A DNA stretch of 64,000 nucleotides from Areca catechu (GCA_021397845.1 CM038049.1:103198877-103262876), one strand, 5' to 3'; numbered from the stretch's first letter, positions 33,406 through 44,057 are shown. A program made the numbers and translations. The notes: generated from the letters alone by a model not told the origin.

Positions 33406-34135
33406 ATTTTGGTATCAGAGCAAGAGAGGAATGATGGGGACATCAAAACCCATCCAAGTTTTTCTTTTTTTATCCCAAGTTTTATTTTTTATTTTTTGTA
33501 ATTTTTTCATTCCACCTATTCCAGTTATACCCCTATTCCAACTTTATCCCTCTTTTATTCCTGACTTATTCCTCGTTATCCCTGTCATCTTCAACCTCAA
33601 AACCATGTTACCCAAACTCCCAATCTTTAGTTGCCGGTCCCGGATCCGCCATGCTCGACCCCCGGCGACCCCCGATGGCTGTCCACCTCCCCCAGGCGAT
33701 GATCTTCTAGTGGGAACGCATGTGAATCCCATCAAAATCATCCACGGCCATCCGCCCCTGCTGCTCTGCCTGTGCCATGCAGCGCTCCTCTCCCTCATGC
33801 TGCCGTCCCTCGCTGCCATTCAGAATCGTCTCACCAAAGCCGCTAAGGTTTTGGAGCAGTTGAGTGGGCAAACACCAATTTTCTCAAAGGCAAGGTATAC
33901 TATTCGATCCTTCGGAATCAGGCATAATGAAAAGATTGCATGCTATGTCACTGTCAGAGGTGAAAAGGCAATGCAGCTTTTGGGGAGTGGTTTGAAAGTG
34001 AAGGAATATGAATTACTAAGAAGAAACTTTAGTGATACTTGGTGTTTCGGTTTTGGCATCCAAGAGCATATTGATTTGGGTATTAAGTATGATCCCTCAA
34101 CTGGTATTTATGGCATGGATCTTTTTGTTGTTTAG
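33398..34135 (+). CDS. Chimeric open reading frame fused to an RPL11 fragment
   Basis: 245 codons from an ATG at the LTR-PBS junction. The first eight codons include the PBS; then come a hydrophobic A/T-rich stretch, a Pro-rich GC-rich stretch, and from codon 144 about 100 residues closely matching cytosolic ribosomal protein L11 (QLSGQTP, GIQEHIDLGIKYDPSTGIYG). A TAG follows YGMDLFVV. R2 and R3 have broken frames here. It lies about 480 bases downstream of the R0 TATA box, so a read-through transcript could contain it. Translation is unproven, and I would not call it a functional gene. Confidence 0.5.
   Translation: MDQFWYQSKRGMMGTSKPIQVFLFLSQVLFFIFCNFFIPPIPVIPLFQLYPSFIPDLFLVIPVIFNLKTMLPKLPIFSCRSRIRHARPPATPDGCPPPPGDDLLVGTHVNPIKIIHGHPPLLLCLCHAALLSLMLPSLAAIQNRLTKAAKVLEQLSGQTPIFSKARYTIRSFGIRHNEKIACYVTVRGEKAMQLLGSGLKVKEYELLRRNFSDTWCFGFGIQEHIDLGIKYDPSTGIYGMDLFVV
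33406..33431 (+). other. R internal region 1 (26 bp: PBS plus purine run)
   Basis: Contains PBS TGGTATCAGAGC at 33410-33421 followed by AAGAGAGGAA, then the next LTR. Compared with the other two internal regions, the middle is deleted between short purine repeats. Confidence 0.8.
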
Positions 34136-34225
34136 GAAAGGCCTGGGTATTGTGACGTCGCCGCCGGTGCAAGTCTCATGTTGGAATATAGCATAGGGTC
34201 AACAAGAAGGAAGGCACAGAAATAG
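33827..34225 (+). pseudogene. Captured RPL11 (uL5) fragment, copy in R1
   Basis: Encodes about 100 residues collinear with cytosolic 60S ribosomal protein L11, from the LTKAAKVLEQLSG region to YGMDLFVV. Decayed similarity continues through ERPGY to about 34225. The N-terminal start and the C-terminus of the host gene are missing. No intron interrupts it. Host L11 binds 5S rRNA and sits in the 60S central protuberance. This copy is in sense orientation to the LTR. Confidence 0.88.
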
Positions 34226-34543
34226 GTTATCCTCAGGACCATGATCACCTCCCTCTGTTCCACGGCCACGGGAAGGAGAAATTTGAGCATGAATCTCAAA
34301 GCCAAGAGAGTTTGCATAGATCTCAGAGTAAAATAATTTTATATATAGATTTCAAAGCGATCTCAATCTTTCTACATGGATTTCAGAGCAGGCACTTATC
34401 TTGGTGAATTCAGAGTATGCCTAATTTATTTATTTTAAATCTGGATGTATGGAACAGTTAGGAAGTTATTTAAATTAGTTTTAGATTAAGATTAGTTTGA
34501 TTTTCCACAATATGAGGAGGATTGTGTCTAATTTTCTACCATG

Positions 34544-36088
34544 TGGTAGGGGCACCAGGATCAAACATAGATTACTGAGCCCTATTTGGTTTACCTAGCC
34601 ATGTGTCAAATTTTATAATTAACTAGAATTGAGTCCTGTAATAAGTTGAGCTTAGTTAATTTGTCTCAACCCTCAACCTAGTCAGTATTTTGAGTCATGT
34701 ACATCAATTATGAGTCCAGTATGAGCCTGATTTTTATACAAGAGAGAAGGTCACCCTATTTTGGAGTTCCACTAGGCCACATCCAAGTGTCAGAGGCTGC
34801 TACATCAGCCCATTGGATTTTGTGACAACCCAGGATCTAAGATACTTCCAGAAATCCTGATTCTTTCCAGATGTCCTCCAGATGCTCAGATTCCTTCCCA
34901 GATGCTAGAGCTTATTCCTAAACTATGGCATCCATGATTCCAGAGGTCCACCTACATCCCAGCCCAAACAAATCAAGTCCAGGTGCCAAGCCCAAGCCCT
35001 TAAGAAGCAAGATTCCAAGAAATATTCCTGCTACCAGGCTACCAGGCCACCCCAGCTTCCAGAGGCCCAAACCCATGCACCCAAGCCCCTTTGGGCCGGT
35101 CCCTTGCTGCTCCTAGAGGCCCAACATGCCCCCCTAGGCATCCTTGAAGTGTTGACTACGTCCGAAGAGGTTTGACCAAGTCCAAGTTGAAGAGAAGAAG
35201 GAGAAGACCAAGTTTATTCCTAACCTCATTGGGATTCTAATCCTTTTAAACTTTGTAATTCTAACCTAGCTAGGAAAGGACTTGTATTCCAATTTGGAAG
35301 AGGACTTGTAACCCAAGTGTAACCATGGTTAGGGAGGTTATGGGAACTCTATAATCATCTCTTATGAATACAACTTGCTGAAATTTTGAGTTATTACCTT
35401 GTGTTGGTATTTTGTTTTGGTTCTTTAGGTTGTCTTTGTGTTTGGATGAATTCCTTGCTGCCCTCACTTCCTTCCACACCCTAACTCACTGCCATCCAAG
35501 CCATCACACACCCAAGAAGGAGTGCCCTAGGTCGCCAAGCAAGGAGATCTTCAACAAGCTTCAAACAACCATCTTCTAACCCTAATCCTGATTCCTTTCA
35601 ATCCATAGTTTCTTTTCTTATTTTTTAATTGCTGTTTTGATTAACCCTGACACTTGTAGGATCCCCGAGGTGCTTCCCCTCCCTTGAGAAGGCCTTCTTT
35701 ACTGCCTGGACCGCCCAGATCAGCCATCAAATGCGAGGAAAACAAGGCTTCTTCTTCCAGGCTCTGATCAGAGTTGTGAGTGATCTCTGCTGCCACTGAA
35801 TTTCAATCTCTGACTGGTAAGAAACCTTTTCAACTCTTATTTTCTGATTTAATGAAGATAAGCTATCATAAACTGGGAGTTTCTCAACTCTCGGGTACTG
35901 GATATTTCATTAGTTTGCATGAGTATGCCTGCGACCCGATGATTCTTTGCACTACTAGTCTTTCTGCTAGTTCTTACTTTATTTTGGAAATCTAGCCTGC
36001 AAATAAAATTTAAAAAATCATAAAAAAGGTTAAGGTTATTTTACTATTTTTCATGCATGTTTAGTAGTCTTAGAGTCGTCCCGCATCA
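34544..36088 (+). mobile_element. Solo LTR S1
   Basis: 1545 bp, TGGTAGGGGCACC to CCCGCATCA, flanked by CCATG (34539-34543 and 36089-36093), inside the R1 LTR. There is no PBS or coding region, so it is the product of LTR-LTR recombination of a chromovirus-group element. The stretch 34880-35120 is shared with the middle of the F LTR in opposite orientation. Confidence 0.93.
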
Positions 36089-36678
36089 CCATGTTTTTAG
36101 GCTACAAACAAAGCAGGTTTGGGGTGTCACCTTTTATGAGCTGCATGCCTTGTATTCTTTACTTGGACCCCAAGTTTTGTAAGCCTATATAAAGGCACCT
36201 CCTATCTTGAACAAAATATATGAAGAATTATGAATTTTGGAAAAAAAGAGTATTCTTGGTTCTGTCTTTGTTAGAAGTGGGCATGAGGCCTGTCTTTCCC
36301 TCACCTGCGGGTGTCAAGGGGTGTGAGACACCACTACCTTCGCTTTCGAGCGTCGATGGGCGTGAGACCCTAGTTATCTTCTTCCTCGTTGAGTCCCCTC
36401 TATGATCTTGGAGCTTCTCCATCACAGCCCCAGGTAGCGATTTGGGTGGGATGCCCTAGGCTCCGCATGTAGCGAGATTGGTGGAATTTCTTAGACTACA
36501 TGTAGTGGGATGGGTGAGATGCCCTAGAGGTGCGACGTCTCTCCATGAAGGTAAGTCCCAAGTCCATAGAGTATCCATCTTTCTTTCCCTTACATTTTTT
36601 TCCACCTTCTTGACCCTAGTCACAAGAGAATTCTTAGCTCTCCAACGATCCTCATAGCTCCCCTTTTGTCCCGCATCA

Positions 36679-36808
36679 ATTTTGGTATCAGAGTAGGAGA
36701 GGATTAGGGTTAAAAAAAAAGAGAAAAATAAACAAGAAAAAGAGAGAGAAAATAAAAATTACAGCGAGCTTGACTCGACGGAGTCGAGTTTTTCCCATCC
36801 CAGGAGAA
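36679..36808 (+). other. R internal region 2 (130 bp)
   Basis: PBS-like TGGTATCAGAGT (36683-36694), an A/G-rich stretch, the hairpin ACTCGA-CGGAG-TCGAGT (36773-36789) and TTTTTCCCATCCCAGGAGAA before the LTR. The right half is homologous to the chromovirus 3' end (hairpin, PPT, LTR start). No coding capacity. Confidence 0.8.
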
Positions 36809-38505
36809 TGATGGGGACATCAAAACCAATCCAAGTTTTCCTTTTTTTATCCCATATTTTATTTTTTATTTTTTGTAATTTTCTTATTCAACCTATTCTA
36901 GTTATCCCCACTATTCCCACTTTAACCCTATTTTATTTCTGACTTATTTCTCCTTATCCCCGTCATCTTCATCCTCAAAACAATGTTACCTGAACTCCAA
37001 ATCTTTAGCCACTGGTCCCATATCCACCACGCCCGACCACCGGTGACCCCCGATGGCCATCCACCTCCCCTCGACGATGATCTTCTCATGGGAAAGCTAT
37101 CAAATCCCTCCGGAACCGCCCACGACAGTCCGCCCCTGCTGCTCCGCTCATGCCGTGCCACACCCCTTTTCCCCACGCCACCGTCCGCCACTATCGCTTA
37201 GAATCATCTCACCATAGTCTCTATGGTTTTGGACCAATTGAGTGGGCAAACACCAGTTTTCTCAAAGGCAAGATATACTGTCCGGTCCTTCAAAATCAGG
37301 CGAAATGAAAATATTGCATGTTTTGTTACTCTGAGAGGTGAAATGGCAATGCAGCTTTTGGGGAGTTGTTTGAAAGTGAAGGAATATGAATTACTATGAA
37401 GAAACTTCAGTGATATTGGGTGTTTCAATTTTGGCATCCAAGAGCATATTGATTTGGGTATTAAGTATGATCCCTCGACTGGTATTTATGGCATGGATTT
37501 TTTAGTTATTCTGGAAAGGCTTGGGTATCGTGTTGGACATCGCTGCCGGTGCAAGTCTCATGTTGCAATATAGAATAGGGTCACCAAGGAGGAAGGCACA
37601 GAAATAGGTTATCCTCGGGACCATGAACGCCTCCCTCAATTCCACGGGAAGGAGAAATTTGTGCATGGATCTCAAAGCCTAGAGAGTTTGCACAGATCTC
37701 AGAGTAAAAACAATTTTATATATAGATTTCAAAGCGGTCTCAATCCTTCTGTATAGATTTCAGAGCAGGCACTGATCTTGGTGAATTCAGAGTATGCCTA
37801 ATTTATTTATTTTAAATCTGGATGTATGGACCAGTTAGGAAGTTATTTAAATTAGTTGTAGATTAGGATTAGTTTGATTTTCCACCATATGGGGAGGATT
37901 ATTTTTAATTTTCTACCATGTTTTTAGACTACAAACAAAGCAGGTTTGGGGTATCACCTTTTATGAGCTGCATGCCTTTTATTCTTTACTTGGATCACAA
38001 GTTTTATAAGCCTATATAAAGGCACCTCCTCTCTTGAATAAAATATATGAAGAATTATGAATTTTTGAAAAAAAGAGTGTTCTTGTTTCTATCTCCATTA
38101 AGAGTGGGCATGAGGCCCATCTTTCCTTCACCTGCAGGTGTCGAGGGGTGTGAGACTCCACTACCTTCGCTTTCGAGTGTCGAGGGGTGTGAGACCCTAG
38201 TTATCTTCTTCCTCGCTGAGTCCCCTCTATGATCTTGGAGCTTCTCCTTCATGGCCCCAGGTAGCGATTTGGGTGGAACGCCCTAGGCTCTACATGTAGT
38301 GAGATGGGTGGGATGCCCTAGACTACATGTAGTGTGATGGGTGAGATGCCCTAGAGCTGTGATGTCTCTCTGTGAAGTTAAGTCCCAAGTCCATAGAGTA
38401 TCCATCTTTCTTTTCCCTACATTTTTTTTCGCCTTCTTGACCCTAGTCACAGGAGTCTTCTCAGCTCTCCAACGATCCTCCTAGCCCTCCCTTTGTGCCG
38501 CATCA
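36809..38505 (+). repeat. R2 LTR
   Basis: 1697 bp, TGATGGGGACATC to GTGCCGCATCA. TATA box at 38013-38020. Contains GC-rich cargo and an RPL11 fragment. Confidence 0.85.
37204..37600 (+). pseudogene. Captured RPL11 fragment, copy in R2
   Basis: Same extent as in R1, with more substitutions and an in-frame TGA after VKEYELL that is shared with R3. The ERPGY-to-VTKEE part is more readable here (LERLGYRVGH, NRVTKEE). Confidence 0.85.
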
Positions 38506-38643
38506 ATTTTGGTATCAGAGCAGGAGAGGATTAGGGTTGAAAAAAAAAAAAAAAGAAGAAAAAAGAGAGAGAGAGAGAGATAGAGAAAAAAAATTGCAGT
38601 GAGCCTGACTCGAAGGAGTCGAGTTTTTCCCTCCCTAGTGGAA
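38506..38643 (+). other. R internal region 3 (138 bp)
   Basis: PBS TGGTATCAGAGC (38510-38521), poly-A and (GA)n runs (about 38538-38590), hairpin ACTCGA-AGGAG-TCGAGT (38608-38624) and a PPT-side tail. Confidence 0.8.
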
Positions 38644-39034
38644 TGATGGGAACATCAAAACCTATCCGAGTTTTTCTTTTTCTATCCCAGATTTTATTTT
38701 TATTTTCTGTAATTTTTTTATTCGACCTATTCTAGCCTCACTATTCCCACTTTATCCTTCTTTTATTTTTGACTTATTCCTCCTCATCCTCGTCATCTTC
38801 AACCTCAAAACCATGTTACCCGAACTCCCAATCTTTAGCCGCCGGTCTTGGATCTACCATGCTCGACCACCGGCGACTCTCGATGGCCGTCCACCTCCCC
38901 CCGGCGATGATCTTCTCGTGGGAACGTCGACGAATCCCACCGAAACCACCCACGACCGTCCACCCCTGCTGCTCTGCTCATGCCGTGTCGTGCCCTTCTC
39001 CCCCGCGCCACCAACCACCGCTGCCATTTAGAAT

Positions 39035-39430
39035 CGTCTCACCAGAGCAACTAATGTTTTGGAGAAGTTGAGTGGGCAAACACCAGTTTTCTCAAAGGAA
39101 AGATATACTGTCCGGTCCTTCGAAATCAAGTGTAATGAAAATATTACATGCTATGTCACTGTCAGAGGTGAAATGGCAATGCATCTTTTGGGGAGTGGTT
39201 TGAAAGTGAAGGAATATGAATTAATATGAAGAAACTTCAGTGATATTGGGTGTTTCGGTTTTGGCATCCAAGAGCATATTGATTTGGATATTAAGTATGA
39301 TCCCTTGACTGGTATTTATGGCATGGATTATTTTGTTGTTCTGGAAAGGCCTGGGTATCGTGTTGGACATTGCTGCAAGTGCAAGTCTTGTGTTGCAATA
39401 CAGCACAGGGTCACCAAGGAGGAAGGCACA
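39035..39430 (+). pseudogene. Captured RPL11 fragment, copy in R3
   Basis: Same segment as R1 and R2, from the LSGQTPVFSK region to QHRVTKEE, with the shared in-frame TGA. The last third is duplicated at about 39695-39810. Confidence 0.85.
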
Positions 39431-40080
39431 GAATTAGGTAATCCTCAGGACCACGAAAGCCTCCCTCAATCGTGGGAAGGAGAAATTTGTGCACGGATCT
39501 CAAAGCCTAGAGAGTTTGCAAGATCTTAGAGTAAAAATAATTTTATATATAGATTTCAAAGCGATCTCAATCCTTCTGCATAGATTTCAAAGCAGGCACT
39601 TATCTTGGTGAATTCAGAGTATGCCTAATTTATTTTTTTTAAATCTGGATGTATGGACCAGTTAGGAAGTTATTTAAATTAGTTTTAGATTAGACTGGTA
39701 TTTATGGCATGGATTATTTTGTTGTTCTGGAAAGGCCTGGGTATCGTGTTGGACATTGCTGCTAGTGCAAGTCTTGTGCTGCAATATAGCACAGGGTCAC
39801 CAAGGAGGAAGGCACAGAATTAGGTTATCCTCAGGACCACGAAAGCCTCCCTCAATCCATGGGAAGGAGAAATTTGTGCATGGATCTCAAAGCCTAGAGA
39901 GTTTGCACAGATCTCAGAGTAAAAATAATTTTATATATAGATTTCAAAGCGATCTCAATCCTTCTGCATAGATTTCAGAGCAGGCACTTATCTTGGTGAA
40001 TTCAGAGTATGCCTAATTTATTTATTTTAAATATGGATGTATGGACTAGTTAGGAAGTTATTTAAATTAGTTTTAGATTA
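39307..40080 (+). repeat. Tandem duplication in R3 LTR (two copies of about 387 bp)
   Basis: The stretch starting GACTGGTATTTATGGCATGG and ending in TTAGTTTTAGATTAG occurs twice in direct succession with few differences. Confidence 0.85.
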
Positions 40081-40547
40081 GGATTAGTTTGATTTTCTAC
40101 CATATGGGGAGGATTGTGTTTAATTTTCTACCATGTTTTTAGGCTACAAACAAAGCAGGTTTGGGATGTCACTTTTATGAGCTGCATACCTTTTATTCTT
40201 TACTTGGATCACAAGTTTTGTATGCCTATATAAAGGCCCCTCCTCTCTTGAATAAAATATATGAAGAATTATGAATTTTTGGAAAAAAGAGTGTTCTTGG
40301 TTCTATCTCCATTAGGAGTGGGCATGAGGCCCGTCTTTCCTTCAGTTGTGGATGTGAGACCCCACTACCTTCGCATTCGAGCATCGAAGGGCATGAGGCC
40401 CTAGTTATCTTCTTCCTCGTTGAGTCCCCTATATGATCTTGGAGCTTCTCCTTTATGGCCCAAGGTAGTGATTTGGGTGGGATGCCCTAGGCTCCGCATG
40501 TAGTTAGATGGGTGGGACGCCCTGTACTACATGTAATGGGGTTGGTG

Positions 40548-42120
40548 TGTTGACTCCACTAATTGATTTTGATGATAAGCAAAATAGTTAAGTATAAGTT
40601 GAGGACAAATGATTCGCTTTGAGTGTGTTTTTATTGAAAAGGTGCTTACAAAATTTGATGAAGCCCAATTGTTTTGAAGAAGCCAAGTTGAATGAGAAGT
40701 TTGCTCAAAAAGAAGACTTGGACACTTAAGAGATGGTTGAATGGATAGCTAAGCTAAGTGAAAACATGTTCTAGCTCAAATTTAGCACCTTCTGTGAATT
40801 TTTCAAAGAAGTGTTGACTCAAAGTGTCGACACATGACATGAAGTTTCGACACATGAAGAAGAAGTGTCGACTCAGGCCGGTATACAGTAATGTTTCAAA
40901 TGGCATAGATGAAGTGTCGACACATGGACTTGAGATGTCGACTCAAGGTGTCGACACATGGATCAACACATCGCCTGAGACGTTCAAGCCACAAAACTTA
41001 CAGAAGTTGAAGGAACAGCTAAAGAGTCGACACATGGAAGCAAGATGTCGACTCAAGGTGTCGACTCAACTAAGAAGGTGTCGACACATCTGAGATTTTC
41101 AGAGAATCTAAATAGAGCAAGTTAAACTAAGTGTTTACTAAAAAAGAACATGTGTCGACTCAACTGAGGAAGTTTCGATACATGGAGTTCTGGCAACAGT
41201 AACGGCTAGTTCTTTCAAATGCAGAACTCGCCCAAAATGTCCCATGGCTAGTTTTTCAAGTGTAACAGCTAGATTTCGATTTTGAGACCTTGGGAGGGTA
41301 TTTATATACTCCAAATCAATAAAAAAAAAAGCTATTGAATATTATTAAAGAGTTTTGAGAAGAGAGAAGAAGTGTGAGCTTTAACTCCTATTCATTCAAG
41401 TTTCAACCATTTTCAAGCTAAAGGAAGCCTCCAAGCATTCAAGAGCATTGAAGATCATCCATACATGGGCATTCAAAAGGCTTCAACAAGTGCAAAGCAA
41501 CTCTATATCGAGCTACATCGAGATATTCACTTTGTTTTAGAAAGCTTACTTTGGTTCTTTACTTTCAAACCATATTTCTTGTAAAGGTTATTGGTAAGCC
41601 TTAGAAAACCAATTAGGTTGGTGGTTAGCCCGCAAAACCACTAAGGTTCTTGGTTAGCCTAAAAAACCAAGGGAGGTTGTTGGTTAGCCTTGTAAAAATG
41701 AATTAGGTTCTTGGTTATCCCGTAAAATCAAGTGAGGTTGTGACTTGTGAACCATGTAAAATCAAGTTGGGTTTTGATTAGTGAGCATAAAAAACTAATC
41801 GGCTGTAATCATGTGATTATAGAGAATTCCCAAGGGAATCTTGGGGAGTGGATGTAGGTGCATTATATAGCACCGAACCACTATAATTTTTGGTGTTTAT
41901 GATTGCATGATCTCTCTCTCTCTTTGCTCTTTATTTATTGCTCTTAATTTTCACTGCACTTATATTTTAGAGCATTGCATTTGAATCATAGTACCTTGCT
42001 AATATACTTGTTGAATTGGATTGCTTTGCTTAGTATCAAGTTTTGTTAAGTTAGTAGCTTGCCGTATTAATTTTTAGAGACCCAATTCATCCCCCCTTTT
42101 GGGTTGCTTAATGGGCAACA
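40548..42120 (+). repeat. Element Y 5' LTR
   Basis: 1573 bp, TGTTGACTCCACTAATTG to TTAATGGGCAACA. It has a cluster of GTCGAC words (40825-41165), a set of AGGTT-TTGGTTAGCC repeats (41590-41810) and a CACCGAACCACTATA block near 41870 shared with LTR Z. No credible gene. Confidence 0.88.
40825..41180 (+). repeat. Interspersed GTCGAC repeat cluster in Y LTR
   Basis: Ten GTCGAC palindromes, most in TGTCGACACATG or TGTCGACTCAAG, plus two decayed copies, with irregular spacing. Confidence 0.85.
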
Positions 42121-42122
42121 AG

Positions 42123-42134
42123 TGGTATCAGAGT
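42123..42134 (+). other. Element Y primer binding site
   Basis: TGGTATCAGAGT, tRNA-Met type, 2 bases after the LTR. Confidence 0.9.
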
Positions 42135-42160
42135 CCTGTTCTCAGTGTATAAGCTTTATC

Positions 42161-43714
42161 TGGTGGGGGCACCAGGATCAGACACAGATTACTGGGCCCT
42201 ATTTGGTTTACCTAGCCATGTGTCAAATTTTGTAATCAACTAAAATTGAGTCCTGTAATAAGTTGAGGTTAGTTGATTTGTCTCAACCCTCAACCTAGTC
42301 ATTATTTTGAGTCCTGTATATCAGTTATGTATCTAATATGAGCTTAATTTTTGTATAAGAGAGGAGGCTAAGCTATTTTGGAGTTCCACCATACCTCATT
42401 CTAAAGCCAGAAGTAGTTACACCAACTTTGGGGAGCTCAATCGACACCCACGTGCCCAAATTGTGCCCTGATTTTCCCTGGGTGCCATTTCAGATGCCAA
42501 ATTCCCTCCAGATGCTTCCGAGATATTTCATATGCTAGGATCCCATGTTTTTCAGGTTATCCCAGCACTCCAGGCCTTAAAATCAAGCCCAGGAGCCAAG
42601 CCCAAGTCCTTAAGAAGCAAGATTCCAGCCAGATTCCCTGGAATATGCCAGCCCATGTGCCCAACCCCTAGAAGCCCACCTGGACCCCTCAAATTTTCGT
42701 CCAAGCCCATGAAGGAGGCATTCTTGCTGCTGCCCCAAGGTCTAAAAACGAATTTGAGGAATTTGACCAAGTCCAAGCCAAGTGGGGAGAGGAAAGAAGA
42801 GAAGACTAGGTCAAATTTCTAACCTAGTTGGGATTCCTAGTCCTTTTAAAACATTTTAATTCTAACCTAGCTAGGAAAGGACTTGTATTCCAATTTGGAA
42901 GAGGACTTGTAGCCCAAATGTAACCATGGTTAGTGAGCCCAAGGGAACTCTATAAATATCCCACCACTCCCTCTCTTGTAAGCATCTCTTTCTTATGAAT
43001 ACAATTTGCTGAAATTTGAGTTATTGCCTTGTGTTGGTGTTTTGTTTTGGTTCTTTGGTTTATGTGTTTGTACTTGGATGAATTCCTTGCTATCCTAGAT
43101 TTCTTCCACACCCTAACTCACTACCATCCAAGCCTTCACACGTCTAAGGAGGAGTGCGCTAGGCCACCAAGCAAGGAGATCTTCAACAAGCTTCAAACAA
43201 CCATCTTCTAACCCTAATCCTGATTCCTTTCAACCCATAGTTTCTTTTCTTATTTTTTAATTGCTGTTTTGATTAACCCTGATGCTTGTAGGATCCCCAA
43301 GGTACTTCTCCTTCCCTGAGGAGGCCTTCTTTGCTGCCCGAACCACCCAGATTCGCCATCAGATTCAAGGGAACTGAGGCTTCTTCTTCCAGGCTCCGAT
43401 CAGAGTGCATGTGAACCCTACTGCTTTTGAATTTCAATATCTGACTGGTAAGAGACCTTCCTTTCTCTGATTATCTAGTTTTGATGAAGATAAACTATCA
43501 TAAACTTGGAGTTTCTCAACTCTCGGGTCCTGGATATTTCATTGGTTTGCATGACTATGCCAACGACCCGATGATTCTTTACACTGCTAGTCTTTCTGCT
43601 AGTTCTTACTTTATTTTAGAAATCTAGCCTATAAATAAAATTATAAAAATCATAAAAAAATTATTTTACTATTTTTTCATGCATGTTTAGCAGTCTTAGA
43701 GTCATCCCGCATCA
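42161..43714 (+). mobile_element. Solo LTR S2
   Basis: 1554 bp, TGGTGGGGGCACC to CCCGCATCA, flanked by TTATC (42156-42160 and 43715-43719), in the leader of Y. Same family as S1. TATA box TATAAATA at 42951-42958. Confidence 0.93.
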
Positions 43715-43736
43715 TTATCGCCTTGAGTAAAGATCT

Positions 43737-44057
43737 ATGGTAGCCCCAATTGGTACTAGTGTAGTTGAGGGACAAGTCTCAAATAAACCTCCATTTTTCA
43801 ATGGAACAAATTATACTTATTGAAAAACTAGGATGAGAATTTATATGCATTCTATTGATTACAATTTATGAAAAGTGGTAGATAAGGGTCCTCATATTCC
43901 TTCAGTAGTGGTTAATGATGTTTTCATCCCAAAACTTGAAGAGGATTGGGATGAAAATGATATTAAACAATCCGAGATTAATGCTAAGGCAATGAATCTC
44001 CTTTATTATGTATTAGATCCTAGCAAATTTAATAGGATATCTATATGCATGTCTGTT
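43737..44057 (+). pseudogene. gag: Element Y gag, first part
   Basis: ATG 43737 (MVAPIGTSVVEGQ), then PPFFNGTNYTY, typical of the copia gag N-terminus (UBN2 type). Two Trp codons have become TGA (about 43829 and 43868). Interrupted by G in SKFNRISICMSV; the sequence resumes at 61105 with AKDIWDTFE. Confidence 0.88.

Larger units (their letters stand above)
33432..36678 (+). repeat. R1 LTR (interrupted by solo LTR S1)
   Basis: Own length 1697 bp after removing S1 and its duplication. Order: TGATGGGGACATC start, T-rich stretch, GC-rich cargo (about 33603-33820), RPL11 fragment, spacer, TATA box TATATAAA (36186-36193), TCGAGGGG-type and GATGCCCTAG repeats, end GTCCCGCATCA. Confidence 0.83.
32566..40547 (+). 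mobile_element. R array: tandem TRIM-like LTR retrotransposons carrying an RPL11 fragment
   Basis: Four LTR copies in one orientation (R0 truncated, R1 and R2 each 1697 bp of own sequence, R3 truncated by Y) are separated by internal regions of 26, 130 and 138 bp holding only a PBS and a PPT-side tail. No gag or pol is present. The LTRs start TGATGGGGACATC, end (CCG)CATCA, and carry an RPL11-derived segment in U3 (absent from the truncated R0). Shared LTRs imply growth by unequal recombination between LTRs. Element B is a related pair. Confidence 0.82.
38644..40547 (+). repeat. R3 LTR, truncated by copia Y
   Basis: Begins TGATGGGAACATC; enlarged by a tandem duplication of about 387 bp (39307-39694 and 39695-40080). 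TATA box at 40227-40234. Cut at 40547 by the Y LTR; the rest should lie beyond the window. Confidence 0.82.

Noticed and set aside
33827..34225. A functional host RPL11 gene.
   Set aside because: The N- and C-terminal parts are missing, the segment is inside a repeated LTR, and two of three copies carry a stop.
40825..41180. GTCGAC cluster as a CRISPR array.
   Set aside because: Spacing is irregular, the core is only 6 bases, and the setting is a plant copia LTR.
44053..44057. A 5-bp target duplication for element G.
   Set aside because: The flanks are CTGTT and TTGCC; only TT could be shared, so no duplication is claimed.
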